A DNA stretch of 11,707 nt from Ramlibacter sp. (GTDB lineage: Bacteria > Pseudomonadota > Gammaproteobacteria > Burkholderiales > Burkholderiaceae_C), in assembly GCA_021156245.1 (NCBI GenBank), contig JAJNBO010000088.1, forward strand, positions 1-11,707, in the 5' to 3' direction. Under the pieces are notes generated by a model. It saw only the letters and a list, made by a program, of their open reading frames with translations. It was not told where the DNA came from and did no database searches. The translations under genes were made by a program, and so were the position numbers. How positions within the stretch are numbered: the stretch's first letter is position 1; the number at the start of each line of letters is the position of its first letter. This document shows, piece by piece, positions 1 through 7,182 of this stretch.

Positions 1-1
1 G

Positions 2-1123
2 GCTGCGCGGCGAGCGGGCTGGGAGGCGCGCGTGTTCGAACAGGCCGAAGCGTTCTCCGAAGTCGGCGCGGGCATCCAGCTCGGGCCCAATGCCACGCGC
101 ATCCTGCAGGAGTGGGACCTGCTGGAGGGGGAGCTGGCGCGGACGGTGGTCGCGCCGTCGCGCCTGCGGGCGCGCGATGGAGTGGACGGCGCCGACCTGG
201 CTGTGGCGGAGCTCGGCCCGGCCATGTTGCAGCGCTATGGCGCACCTTACCTGACGGTTCACCGCGCCGACCTGCAGGCCAAGTTGCTGCAAGCTGCCGG
301 CGCGGCCGGCGTGCGCCTGCACACGGGCAGCCGGCTGGGCGCGGTGGAGGAACAGGGCAGCGTCGTCACCGCCCGCACCGGCCCGGCCCGGCTGGTGGAA
401 GCCGAGGCGCTGGTCGCGGCCGACGGCGTGTGGAGCAGCCTGCGCGTGGACGTGGCCGGGGATGCGCCGACGCAGCCCACGGGCCAGCTCGCATACCGCG
501 GCCTGGTGCGGCAGCAGGACTTGCCGGAAGCCTTGCGCAGCGACGAGGTGACGGTGTGGCTCGCGCCGCGCATGCACCTGGTGACCTACCCGGTGCGCGG
601 CGGCGAGTGGCTCAACGCCGTGTGCGTGGTGGAGGGGACGCGGCCGGGGGACCCGCGCGACTGGGACTTCGCCGCCACCCAGGCCCAGCTCGAGGCGGCG
701 CTGGGCGCGGTCTGCGGCGCCGTGCGGGAGCGCGTCGCGTCCGTTCCCGACTGGAGCTTCTGGGTGCTGCATGCGCGCCCCCCGGTGAGCTCCGCCGACG
801 AGATGGCGCGTGGCCGCGTCGCGCTGCTCGGCGATGCGGCGCATCCGATGCGCCCCTATCTGGCGCAGGGGGCGGGGATGGCCATCGAGGACGCGCGCGA
901 GCTGCAACGCGTGCTGGCCATCGCCGACGACCGCATCGTCGACGTGCCGACCGCCTTCCGCCGCTATGCCCTCAATCGATGGCAGCGCGTGGCGCAGGTG
1001 CAGGAGCGATCGATCCGCAACGGCACGATCTTCCATGCGACGGGGCCGCTGCGCATGGCCCGCAATGCGGCGATGCGGATGCTGGGGGACAAGCTGCTGG
1101 ACCAGCCGTGGCTGTACAAATAG
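2..1123 (+). CDS. FAD-dependent monooxygenase, salicylate hydroxylase-like (5' partial)
   Basis: Flavoprotein hydroxylase of the class A aromatic monooxygenase family, which uses NAD(P)H and O2 to hydroxylate small aromatic substrates. The frame is open to the left edge (codons from base 2), so the N-terminal Rossmann GxGxxG motif is outside the window; the GTG at 32 is internal. Visible motifs: EVGAGIQLGPNATRIL just after the missing dinucleotide fold, VHRADLQ, the DG motif DGVWSSLR (from base 422) that contacts FAD and NAD(P)H, and the FAD-ribityl motif GDAAHPMRPYLAQG (from base 830). The GDAAHPM...AQGAGMAIEDA signature is typical of salicylate and 3-hydroxybenzoate hydroxylase relatives. 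It lacks the KMO-type C-terminal membrane segment. It is convergent with the kyn operon, so co-regulation is not implied. The substrate cannot be read from sequence. Family assignment is sure; specificity is not. Confidence 0.9.
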   Translation, partial: AARRAGWEARVFEQAEAFSEVGAGIQLGPNATRILQEWDLLEGELARTVVAPSRLRARDGVDGADLAVAELGPAMLQRYGAPYLTVHRADLQAKLLQAAGAAGVRLHTGSRLGAVEEQGSVVTARTGPARLVEAEALVAADGVWSSLRVDVAGDAPTQPTGQLAYRGLVRQQDLPEALRSDEVTVWLAPRMHLVTYPVRGGEWLNAVCVVEGTRPGDPRDWDFAATQAQLEAALGAVCGAVRERVASVPDWSFWVLHARPPVSSADEMARGRVALLGDAAHPMRPYLAQGAGMAIEDARELQRVLAIADDRIVDVPTAFRRYALNRWQRVAQVQERSIRNGTIFHATGPLRMARNAAMRMLGDKLLDQPWLYK

Positions 1124-1124
1124 A

Positions 1125-1165
1125 CGTCATTCCCGCGAGAGCGCGTCATTCCCGCGAAGGCGGGA
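1125..1165. repeat. Two tandem half-sites of a REP-like GTCATTCCCGCGA element between convergent genes
   Basis: The 14-mer CGTCATTCCCGCGA occurs at 1125-1138 and again at 1144-1157, with a 19-base period. The second copy completes a small palindrome, CCCGC-GAAG-GCGGG (1151-1164), directly behind the kynA stop. The GC stem next to an ATTTTC stretch could act as a weak terminator for the converging transcripts. This palindrome type is commonly scattered in proteobacterial intergenic regions. A related copy lies at 7489-7511. Confidence 0.6.
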
Positions 1166-1168
1166 TTT

Positions 1169-2017
1169 TCACAGCTCCGTGCGCAGCTGCCAGATCTCCG
1201 GGAACAGCACGACGTCCAGCATCTTGCGCAGGTAGCTCACGCCGCCGGTGCCCCCGGTTCCGCGCTTGAACCCGATCACGCGTTCCACCGTGGTGACGTG
1301 GCGGAAGCGCCAGAGGCGGAACGCGTCCTCCAGGTCCGTGAGCTCCTCGCCCAGCTGGTACAGGTCCCAGTTCTGCTCCGGCGCGCGATACACGGCCAGC
1401 CACGCCTGTTCGACCTCCTTGCTGGCCTCGTACGGCTTCGTCCAGTCGCGCTGCACGTGCGAGGCCGGCACTGGCAGGCCGCGCCGCGCCAGCAGCCGCA
1501 GGGCCTCGTCGTAGAGCGAAGGGGCTTCGTGCGCCGCCCGCACGATCGCGAGCCGCGCCTCGTGGTGCTCGTGCGGCTTGAGCATGGCCGCATTCTTGTT
1601 CCCGAGCCGGAATTCGATGCAGCGGTACTGCCAGCTCTGGAAGCCGCTGGAGTTGGCGAGATAGGGGCGGATGGCGCTGTACTCCGGCGGCGTCATCGTC
1701 GCCAGCACGTCCCAGGCATGCACCAGCTGTTCCATGATGCGCGACACGCGGGCCAGCATCTTGAAGGCCGGCGGCAGCTGGTCCCGCGCCACCGCCGCGA
1801 TCGCCGCATCCAGCTCGTGCAGCATCAGCTTCATCCACAGCTCGCTGGTCTGGTGCTGCACGATGAACAGCATCTCGTTGTGTTCCGGCGAGAGCGGCTT
1901 TTGCGCCTGCAGGATGGTGTCGAGCTGCAGGTAGTCGCCGTAGCTCATGTCGCGGCTGAAATCCAGCTGCGCGCGCTCGGCTTGCACGATCTCTTCCGGT
2001 TTCGGGGTGGGGTTCAT
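1169..2017 (-). CDS. kynA: Tryptophan 2,3-dioxygenase
   Basis: Haem enzyme that opens the indole ring of L-tryptophan to N-formylkynurenine, the first step of the kynurenine pathway; cytosolic tetramer. The 282-residue length matches bacterial TDOs. Landmark residues fall at the same numbers I recall for the Xanthomonas enzyme: His55 in [11 protein letters not shown] (substrate side), Tyr113 and Arg117 in [10 protein letters not shown] (carboxylate binding), proximal haem ligand His240 in [13 protein letters not shown], and Thr254 in the flexible loop KRGTGGTGG. The ATG at 2017 sits one base after the kynU stop and has a GGTGA Shine-Dalgarno-like site inside the end of kynU, so translation is probably coupled. 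It is the last gene of the kynBUA operon. Family, start and function are all well supported. Confidence 0.97.
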   Translation of the reverse strand: MNPTPKPEEIVQAERAQLDFSRDMSYGDYLQLDTILQAQKPLSPEHNEMLFIVQHQTSELWMKLMLHELDAAIAAVARDQLPPAFKMLARVSRIMEQLVHAWDVLATMTPPEYSAIRPYLANSSGFQSWQYRCIEFRLGNKNAAMLKPHEHHEARLAIVRAAHEAPSLYDEALRLLARRGLPVPASHVQRDWTKPYEASKEVEQAWLAVYRAPEQNWDLYQLGEELTDLEDAFRLWRFRHVTTVERVIGFKRGTGGTGGVSYLRKMLDVVLFPEIWQLRTEL

Positions 2018-2018
2018 G

Positions 2019-3281
2019 TCAGGTCACCGCGTGCTGTCTGTTGAATTCGTCGCGCCGCCATTCGCCGGCGTCGAGCACCTGCCACAGGTGCTCCACCGCA
2101 TGCCAGACATCCTCGAAACGCAGGTACAGGGGCGTCAAGCCGAAGCGCAAAATGTCGGGCCGGCCGGCCCGGAAGTCGCCGATCACGCCGCGCGCTATCA
2201 GCGCCTGCACGATCGCGTAAGCGCCTTCGTCGCGCGTCAGGCAGACCTGCGATCCTCGCCGTGCGTGCTCGCGCGGCGTAGCCAGGCCCAGGCCTTGGCC
2301 GCCGCAGCGTTCTTCCACCAGCGCGATGAACAGGTCGGTGAGCGCGAGCGACTTGCGGCGCAGCGCCTGCATGCCGCCGTGCGGCTGCGCCGCCAGCACG
2401 GTGTCCAGCCCGCATTCGAGCGCCGTCATGCTCAGGATGGGCTGGGTGCCGCACAGGTAGCGCGCAATGCCGGGGGCAGGGCGATAGTCCGGCGTGAAAG
2501 CGAACGGCGCCGCGTGGCTCCACCAGCCGGCGAGCGGCTGCCAGAAGCGGTCGGCATGGCGGGGGTGCGCCCACACGAAGGCCGGCGCGCCCGGCCCGCC
2601 ATTGAGGTACTTGTAGCCGCAGCCGATGGCGAAGTCGGCCTGCGCCCCGTGCAGGTCCACCTCCACCGCGCCGGCGCTGTGCGCGAGGTCCCAGACGACC
2701 AGCGCGCCCGCGGCATGGGCCGCGGCGGTGACGGCGCGCATGTCGTGCATCGCGCCGGTGCGGTAGTTCACGTGCGTGAGCATCAGGACGGCGGTGCGGC
2801 CATCGATGGCGGAGCCGAGTTCGTCCGCCTCCACCAGGCGCAGCGTCATGCCGCGTTCCCGGCACAGCGATTCCGCGATGTACAGGTCGGTCGGGAAGTT
2901 GCTGCGCTCGCTGACGATGGTTCGCCGCGAAGGCGCGTCGGCGTGCGCGATGGACAGGGCCGCGCTCAGCACCTTGAACAGGTTGATCGAGGTGCTGTCG
3001 GTGGCGACCACCTCGCCCGGCCGCGCGCCGACCAGCGTGCCGATCTTGTCGCCCAGCCGCTGCGGCAGCTCGAACCATCCCGCCGTGTTCCACGAGCGGA
3101 TCAGCCCTTCGCCCCACTCCTGCTGCACGGCGTGCGCGATGCGCCCGGGTGCGGCCTTCGGCAGTGGGCCGAGGGAATTGCCGTCGAGGTAGATCACGCC
3201 TTGCGGCAGCGTGAACAGGTCGCGCAGCTCGCGCAGGGGATCCGCCGCATCCAGCGCGATGCAGTCCTGCAGCGTCGTCAT
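2019..3281 (-). CDS. kynU: Kynureninase
   Basis: PLP-dependent hydrolase (fold type I) that cleaves L-kynurenine to anthranilate and L-alanine. The protein has 420 residues, normal for the family. Seen in order: [11 protein letters not shown] near residue 31 (substrate/PLP region), STSIN at 96-100 (phosphate binding), NYRTG near 172, WDLAHSAG with the ring-contacting Asp198, and the Schiff-base lysine Lys224 in [12 protein letters not shown]. The ATG at 3281 overlaps the kynB TGA by four bases (ATGA), with a GAGGG ribosome site at 3289-3293, a classic coupled arrangement. The gene lies between kynB and kynA, so one transcript carries all three steps from tryptophan to anthranilate. Nothing looks damaged. 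Confidence 0.97.
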   Translation of the reverse strand: MTTLQDCIALDAADPLRELRDLFTLPQGVIYLDGNSLGPLPKAAPGRIAHAVQQEWGEGLIRSWNTAGWFELPQRLGDKIGTLVGARPGEVVATDSTSINLFKVLSAALSIAHADAPSRRTIVSERSNFPTDLYIAESLCRERGMTLRLVEADELGSAIDGRTAVLMLTHVNYRTGAMHDMRAVTAAAHAAGALVVWDLAHSAGAVEVDLHGAQADFAIGCGYKYLNGGPGAPAFVWAHPRHADRFWQPLAGWWSHAAPFAFTPDYRPAPGIARYLCGTQPILSMTALECGLDTVLAAQPHGGMQALRRKSLALTDLFIALVEERCGGQGLGLATPREHARRGSQVCLTRDEGAYAIVQALIARGVIGDFRAGRPDILRFGLTPLYLRFEDVWHAVEHLWQVLDAGEWRRDEFNRQHAVT

Positions 3282-3907
3282 GCCAGGGCCCTCAGCACGG
3301 CGCGCACCGGCGAAGCATCCGCGGTCATCAGCTTCAGCGGCAGCGCGATCAGTTCATAGTCGCCCTCCGGCACGTCGTCGAGCACCAGGTTCTCCAGCAC
3401 GCGCAGTCCGCGGCGGCGGATCACCTGGTGGCTGTCCAGCGTCTTGCTGGCCGCCGGGTCGATGCTGGCGGTGTCGATGCCCACGAGGCGCACGCCGGCA
3501 TCGGCGAGGCGCTCGATCGTCTGCGGGGAAAAGGCCGCGAGTTCCGGATCCCATCGGTCGACCGGCGCGTGTCCATAGGTTCGCACCAGCACGCGCGGCG
3601 GCAGGTCGTGCGCGGCATGCGCGATGTGCTCCCACTGCACGAGCGGCCCGCGCGAGATCGCGTGGATCACGCGGCAGCGCCCCAGGTAGGCGTCGAGGTC
3701 GACGGTGCCGATCGGCTGGCCCTGGGGGTCGTAGTGCAAGGGCGCGTCGGCGTGCGCGCCCACGTGCGGTGACAGCGTGATCGTGCTGACGTTGACGGGG
3801 CAGCCGGGCGCGATCGTCGCGGCCCACTGCTGGCGGTACGGCGTGTCGCCTGGAAAGACCGGAGCGCCTTCCGCGACCGGTGGAGAGATGTCCCAGAGTC
3901 GTGTCAT
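3278..3907 (-). CDS. kynB: Kynurenine formamidase (N-formylkynurenine hydrolase)
   Basis: Metal-dependent cyclase-family hydrolase that removes formate from N-formylkynurenine, the second pathway step. The chosen ATG at 3907 gives 209 residues beginning [10 protein letters not shown], the usual KynB start and length; upstream in-frame sequence does not resemble the family. The signature [14 protein letters not shown] supplies His48, His52, Asp54 and His58. The second metal-site pair is probably His160 (DSHQ) and Glu172 (LEN), as in characterised bacterial KynB enzymes. The conserved LPLKL segment is near the C-terminus. It is the first gene of kynBUA, overlapping kynU by four bases. No kynR-type regulator is visible in the window. 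Confidence 0.96.
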   Translation of the reverse strand: MTRLWDISPPVAEGAPVFPGDTPYRQQWAATIAPGCPVNVSTITLSPHVGAHADAPLHYDPQGQPIGTVDLDAYLGRCRVIHAISRGPLVQWEHIAHAAHDLPPRVLVRTYGHAPVDRWDPELAAFSPQTIERLADAGVRLVGIDTASIDPAASKTLDSHQVIRRRGLRVLENLVLDDVPEGDYELIALPLKLMTADASPVRAVLRALA

Positions 3908-3980
3908 GCGGCGGAGTTTGCGCCGCCCGATTCGCGCGTGGTGTCGGTTGGTTCCAACAGCCGGCAAAAATCCTTGAGGC
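3908..3980 (-). promoter_or_regulatory. Upstream region of the kynBUA operon with a small inverted repeat
   Basis: This 73-base gap between ykgJ and kynB must hold the operon promoter unless ykgJ reads through. A short inverted repeat GTTGG-TT-CCAAC lies at 3947-3958, about 40 bases before the kynB start. It could be an operator for a KynR-like (Lrp-family) activator, but it is short and the centre is not symmetric. I see no convincing -35/-10 pair and no strong Shine-Dalgarno sequence. Confidence 0.25.
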
Positions 3981-4310
3981 TTAAAGCATCCCTGCCCCGA
4001 GGGGTGGCATGCCATGGCGCGCACGGGCCCGTTCGCAGCCCTGACTGCCGGGCTCCAGCTCACGGCAGGGGTTGGGACGCCACTCGTAGATGCCGCAGGC
4101 GGCACGCTCGCCTACCTTGCCCGTGAGCGCGGCACAGCGCACCGGCAGGTGGTCGGTGCCGCGCATGCGCCATGTATTCCCCGTGACTTCCACTGTCAAG
4201 CCGTCAGGAACGGTTCCGCCCTCCGATTGGAGTTCGTGCACGGAAAAGTCCACCCGGTAGGCGGCGCAGCAGGCGCCGCAGCGCAGGCAGGGGTCATCGG
4301 TTTCGGACAT
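3981..4310 (-). CDS. YkgJ family cysteine cluster protein
   Basis: Small cytosolic protein of the YkgJ/UPF0153 family, thought to bind zinc or an Fe-S centre; its biochemical role is not established. From the ATG at 4310 it has 109 residues. The pattern is C8-x2-C11-x2-C14-C15 at the N-terminus (PCLRCGACC), then C59, C72 in [13 protein letters not shown]82 and C92, the usual eight-cysteine family arrangement. A GTG at 4340 would add ten residues (MPVLPGVDAR) with no family resemblance, so 4310 is preferred, although its ribosome site is weak. It lies upstream of and parallel to kynBUA with a 73-base gap, and divergent from the HTH gene across a LexA-type box. SOS control of this gene is therefore possible but unproven. 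Confidence 0.85.
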   Translation of the reverse strand: MSETDDPCLRCGACCAAYRVDFSVHELQSEGGTVPDGLTVEVTGNTWRMRGTDHLPVRCAALTGKVGERAACGIYEWRPNPCRELEPGSQGCERARARHGMPPLGAGML

Positions 4311-4352
4311 ACGGGCGTCAACCCCAGGAAGCACGGGCACGTTGCGAAAGGG

Positions 4353-4368
4353 CTGTATGGAAATACAG
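4353..4368. promoter_or_regulatory. Putative LexA (SOS) box
   Basis: CTGTATGGAAATACAG is a perfect match to the CTGT-N8-ACAG operator recognised by gamma- and betaproteobacterial LexA, with six-base perfect arms (seven counting flanking G/C). It lies in the 91-base divergent region between ykgJ and the HTH gene. A possible -35 (TTGCGA, 4342-4347) precedes it on the + strand, so LexA would cover the -10 area. It is 33 bases upstream of the HTH start and 42 bases from the ykgJ start. Confidence 0.65.
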
Positions 4369-4390
4369 CGCCACCACCACCACTTCCTTC

Positions 4391-4396
4391 AGGAGG
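4391..4396 (+). promoter_or_regulatory. Consensus Shine-Dalgarno AGGAGG fixing the HTH gene start
   Basis: AGGAGG ends five bases before the ATG at 4402. It decides the start in favour of MELQIARQ over the upstream in-frame ATGs at 4342 and 4357. Those would translate through the LexA box and add a meaningless His-rich leader. Confidence 0.85.
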
Positions 4397-4401
4397 CTTC
4401 C

Positions 4402-4782
4402 ATGGAACTGCAGATCGCGCGCCAGATTATCGACACCCTGGCCCAAGGCATCCATCCCGTCACCGGCGAGGCCATGCCGGACGACAGCCCGTACAACGCG
4501 CCGCCGGTCATCCGGGCGCTCCACACCGTCGCGCGTGCCCTCGAAGGGGAGCAACCGGCGGCGCAAGAGCGGTCGCGCCGCGTGCCGAACGCGGGCAAGC
4601 CGTGGTCGGCGGCGGACGATTCCGCGCTCGAAACCGCGTTCGATGCGGGCATCCCGGTCAAGCAGGTCGCGCAGGAACTGGGCCGCACCGCCTTTGCCGT
4701 GGAGCAGCGGCTGATCAAGATCGGCAAGGTGGCCGCGCCGGCCGGCGGGGGGCGCTTCCCCGCGCCGGCATCCGCCAATTAG
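4402..4782 (+). CDS. Small putative DNA-binding protein with Myb/SANT-like helix-turn-helix
   Basis: A 126-residue protein that I recognise only as a conserved betaproteobacterial type, without an assigned function. The N-terminal part (residues 1-48) has the motif GIHPVTGEAMPDDSPYNAP followed by VIRAL, a helical element seen with nucleic-acid-associated proteins. A charged linker (about 50-65) follows. Residues 66-108 (GKPWSAADDSALETAFDAG ... VKQVAQELGRTAFAVEQRLIKIG) fit a SANT/Myb-like tri-helical DNA-binding fold: a W in helix 1, an acidic ADD cap, a GRT turn and a recognition helix rich in Q/R. The tail is Gly/Ala/Pro-rich. The perfect LexA box upstream suggests DNA-damage induction, giving a possible role in repair or replication restart. 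That role is inference; no enzymatic domain is present. Confidence 0.8.
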   Translation: MELQIARQIIDTLAQGIHPVTGEAMPDDSPYNAPPVIRALHTVARALEGEQPAAQERSRRVPNAGKPWSAADDSALETAFDAGIPVKQVAQELGRTAFAVEQRLIKIGKVAAPAGGGRFPAPASAN

Positions 4783-4789
4783 GGGAGTC

Positions 4790-4812
4790 GTGGCGGAGCC
4801 TTACTCCGCCAC
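4790..4812. terminator. Hairpin spanning the argF stop codon, between convergent genes
   Basis: GTGGCGGAG (4790-4798) pairs perfectly with CTCCGCCAC (4804-4812), leaving a five-base loop CCTTA that contains the argF stop (TTA on the + strand). It lies in the 18-base gap between the convergent HTH gene and argF. No long T run follows on either strand, so it is at best a weak or Rho-assisted bidirectional terminator. Confidence 0.45.
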
Positions 4813-5721
4813 CTTCCCCAGCAGCAGGAACTCCATCAGCGCCTTCTGCACGTGCATGCGGTTCTCGGCCTCGTCCCACACCACCGATTGCGGGCCGTCG
4901 ATCACTTCCGCTTCCACTTCCTCGCCACGGTGCGCGGGCAGGCAGTGCATGAACAAGGCGTCGGGCTTGGCCACGCGCATCATCTCGGCGTCGACGCACC
5001 AGTCGGCAAAGGCCTTGCGGCGTTCCTCGTTCTCCGCCTCGAAGCCCATGCTGGTCCAGACATCGGTGGTCACCAGGTCGGCGCCGCGGCACGCTTCCAT
5101 CGGGTCCTTGAAGACCTTGTAGCTCTCGCTGCTGCGGATGCCCGCGATGTCCTGGTCCACTTCGTAGCCGGTCGGCGTGCTCACGTGCACGGTGAACCCG
5201 AGCAGCTCCGCCGCCTGCAGCCAGGTATTGGCCATGTTGTTGCCGTCGCCCACCCAGGCCACGACGCGCCCTCTGATGGAGCCGCGCTGCTCGATGTACG
5301 TGAAGATGTCCGCCAGGATCTGGCACGGGTGGAACTCGTTCGTGAGGCCGTTGATCACGGGCACCCGCGAGTGCTCGGCGAAACGCTCGATCTTGTCCTG
5401 CCCATAGGTGCGGATCATCACCAGGTCCACCATGCGGCTGATCACCTTGGCGCTGTCCTCGATGGGCTCGGCGCGGCCCAGCTGGCTGTCACCGGTGGTG
5501 AGGTGCACCACGGAGCCGCCCATCTGGTACATGCCCGCCTCGAAGCTCACGCGGGTGCGGGTGGACGCCTTCTCGAAGATCATCGCCAGCGTGCGGTCCG
5601 CCAGCGGGTGGTACTTCTCGTAGTTCTTGAACTTGCGCTTGATCGCCGCGGCGCGGCGGAAGATCCACTCGTGCTCCTCGGTGCTGAAGTCGCTGAACTG
5701 CAGGAAATGCCGGAGCGCCAT
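4801..5721 (-). CDS. argF: Ornithine carbamoyltransferase, anabolic
   Basis: Transfers the carbamoyl group to ornithine to give citrulline, the sixth step of arginine synthesis; cytosolic trimer. From ATG 5721 the protein has 306 residues, the family norm. Carbamoyl-phosphate motif Ser-Thr-Arg-Thr-Arg at 53-57 (EKASTRTRVSFE), HPCQ at 131-134, the ornithine loop with DVWTSMG at 220-226, and the catalytic HCLPAHRGEEV from 259. The chosen start begins MALRHFLQFSDF, and a GAGGA ribosome site embedded in the argD stop (TGAGGA) sits five bases upstream, so argF is coupled to argD. The stop codon lies in a hairpin loop shared with the convergent HTH gene. No truncation is seen. Confidence 0.97.
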   Translation of the reverse strand: MALRHFLQFSDFSTEEHEWIFRRAAAIKRKFKNYEKYHPLADRTLAMIFEKASTRTRVSFEAGMYQMGGSVVHLTTGDSQLGRAEPIEDSAKVISRMVDLVMIRTYGQDKIERFAEHSRVPVINGLTNEFHPCQILADIFTYIEQRGSIRGRVVAWVGDGNNMANTWLQAAELLGFTVHVSTPTGYEVDQDIAGIRSSESYKVFKDPMEACRGADLVTTDVWTSMGFEAENEERRKAFADWCVDAEMMRVAKPDALFMHCLPAHRGEEVEAEVIDGPQSVVWDEAENRMHVQKALMEFLLLGKVAE

Positions 5722-5729
5722 CGTCGTCC

Positions 5730-6923
5730 TCACTCCGCGAGGAACGACTTCACCAGCGGCGCCAGGATGGCCACCACCTCGTCCGCCTGGGACTCGGTCA
5801 TGACCAGGGCGGGCAGCAGCCGGATGACGCTGTCCGCGGTCACGCTGATCAGCAAGCCGGCGTCGGCCGCGCGCTGGGTCAGCACGCCGCACGGGCGCGC
5901 CAGTTCCACGCCGATCATCAGGCCCTGCCCGCGGATCTCCAGCACGCCCTTCAGGCCGCCCAGCTCACGCGCCAGCGCGCCCTTCAGGTGCGCGCCGACG
6001 CGCGATGCGTTCTCCAGCAGGCCATCCTCTTCCATGATGCGCAGCGTCTCGACGCCGGCGCGCATCGCCAGCGGGTTGCCGCCGAAGGTGGTGCCGTGGT
6101 TGCCTGGCTGGAAGATGTTGGCGGCGCGCGGCCCGGCCACCACCGCGCCGATCGGCACGCCCGAACCCAGGCCCTTGGCCAGCGGCATCACGTCCGGCAC
6201 GATGCCGGCCCACTGGTGCGCGAACCATTTGCCGGTGCGGCCCATGCCGCATTGCACCTCGTCGATCATCATCAGCCAGTTGCGCTGGTCGCACATCTCG
6301 CGCACCTTCTGCAGGTAGTCAATGCGCATCTGGTTGATGCCGCCTTCGCCCTGGATGGTCTCGAAGAACACGGCCACGACGTTCTTGTTGCCATCGGTGG
6401 CCTGGCGCAACGCGTCGATGTCGTTCATCGGCACGCGGATGAAGCCTTCGACCAGCGGGCCGAAGCCTTGCTGCACCTTCTCGTTGCCGGTAGCGGACAG
6501 CGTGGCGATGCTGCGGCCATGGAAGGCCTTCTCGTACACCACGATCTCCGGCCGCTCGATGCCGCGGTCGTGGCCGAACTTGCGCGCCAGCTTCAGGGCG
6601 CCCTCGTTCGCCTCGAGGCCGGTGGAGCCGAAGAACACGTTCGTCATGCCCGACAGCTCTACCAGCTTGGCCGCCAGCTTTTCCTGGTTGGGCACGTGGT
6701 AGTAGTTGCTGCTGTGGATGATCTTTGCGACCTGGTCCTGCAGCGCGGGCACCAGTTTGGGGTGGTTGTGGCCGAGCGTATTGACCGCGATGCCGGCCAG
6801 CGCGTCGAGGTAGCGCTTGCCGTTGACGTCCCACACGTACACGCCTTCCCCCCGCTCCAGCGCCACCGGCAGCCGGCCATAGGTGTTCATGGTGTGGGGC
6901 GACGACGCCTCGATCTGTGCCAT
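5730..6923 (-). CDS. argD: Acetylornithine aminotransferase
   Basis: Class III PLP aminotransferase that makes N-acetylornithine from the semialdehyde with glutamate as donor. From ATG 6923 it has 397 residues; the ribosome site AGGAA (6931-6935) is seven bases upstream. Longer in-frame extension to the left of this start has no family character. Motifs: GIAVNTLGHNHP near 45-55, the phosphate-binding STGLEANEGALK at 100-111, FHGRS at 134-138, the PLP-pyridine Asp221 in MMIDEVQCGMGRTG, and Schiff-base Lys250 in PLAKGLGSGVPIGA. Adjacency to argF (8-base gap) supports argD over a catabolic aminotransferase. Class III enzymes can share succinyl-diaminopimelate aminotransferase activity in lysine synthesis, which sequence alone cannot exclude. 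Confidence 0.94.
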   Translation of the reverse strand: MAQIEASSPHTMNTYGRLPVALERGEGVYVWDVNGKRYLDALAGIAVNTLGHNHPKLVPALQDQVAKIIHSSNYYHVPNQEKLAAKLVELSGMTNVFFGSTGLEANEGALKLARKFGHDRGIERPEIVVYEKAFHGRSIATLSATGNEKVQQGFGPLVEGFIRVPMNDIDALRQATDGNKNVVAVFFETIQGEGGINQMRIDYLQKVREMCDQRNWLMMIDEVQCGMGRTGKWFAHQWAGIVPDVMPLAKGLGSGVPIGAVVAGPRAANIFQPGNHGTTFGGNPLAMRAGVETLRIMEEDGLLENASRVGAHLKGALARELGGLKGVLEIRGQGLMIGVELARPCGVLTQRAADAGLLISVTADSVIRLLPALVMTESQADEVVAILAPLVKSFLAE

Positions 6924-7025
6924 TGCGCGCTTCCTGTGTGCTTCCCAAATGAAATCGGCTCCATGCGGGTCCCCAGGAAGCTTGCTTTCCGGGGTCCACT
7001 GGTGAGCCGTTGGAGCACGATTGTA
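6924..7025 (-). promoter_or_regulatory. argD leader with candidate -10 box and an imperfect hairpin
   Basis: On the - strand a TACAAT hexamer (7020-7025) is one mismatch from the sigma-70 -10 consensus, but no good -35 lies 17 bases upstream. It would give a leader of about 90 bases. Inside that leader, CCCCAGGAAGC (6971-6981) and GCTTTCCGGGG (6984-6994) form an 11-base imperfect inverted repeat around a two-base centre. No T run follows, so it is not an obvious attenuator. No ArgR-type box was recognised. Confidence 0.35.
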
Positions 7026-7093
7026 GGCACACGCCCTGCCTGCTTTGCTTGAGAATTCCGCATCACTGCGATGCCGCGCGGCGTGCGGCCGGC

Positions 7094-7108
7094 GGGCCTC
7101 GCAGGCCC
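7094..7108. repeat. GC-rich inverted repeat in the argD/DUF3579 divergent region
   Basis: GGGCCT (7094-7099) and AGGCCC (7103-7108) are perfect arms around CGC. The element sits just upstream of the AT-rich palindrome, where the DUF3579 -35 would be expected. It may be an operator half or a chance GC-rich hairpin. Confidence 0.3.
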
Positions 7109-7112
7109 TGAC

Positions 7113-7124
7113 TCTTATATAAGA
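7113..7124. promoter_or_regulatory. Perfect AT-rich palindrome TCTTATATAAGA, likely operator overlapping a promoter
   Basis: A 12-base perfect palindrome in an otherwise GC-rich region, immediately followed by TAGAAT (7125-7130), one mismatch from the -10 consensus. A -10 there would start transcription near 7137, giving DUF3579 a leader of about 46 bases. A dimeric repressor bound here would occlude that promoter and might also influence divergent argD. I have a faint memory of similar TCTTATATAAGA motifs upstream of central-metabolism genes in Burkholderiales but cannot name the regulator with confidence. Confidence 0.5.
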
Positions 7125-7182
7125 TAGAATACTTGTGCGCTGCAGCAACCACGCTGCCCCGCGCGCCGAGACCCGCTACCCC

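Noticed and set aside
1947..3359. Long open frame on the + strand, 470 codons, antisense to kynU
   Set aside because: Composition is Arg/Ala/His-rich without any family motif, and the opposite strand encodes a complete kynureninase. It is a high-GC shadow frame.
4342..4401. N-terminal extension of the HTH protein containing four consecutive histidines
   Set aside because: It would translate through the LexA box. The consensus ribosome site at 4391-4396 points to the ATG at 4402, and the His run comes from a CAC repeat.
4852..6318. Long open frame on the + strand, 488 codons, antisense to argF and argD
   Set aside because: It spans the boundary of two well-supported genes on the other strand and has no recognisable domain.
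6924..7148. Longer N-terminus for ArgD
   Set aside because: The in-frame extension has no family similarity and includes the leader, while ATG 6923 has a well-spaced AGGAA site.
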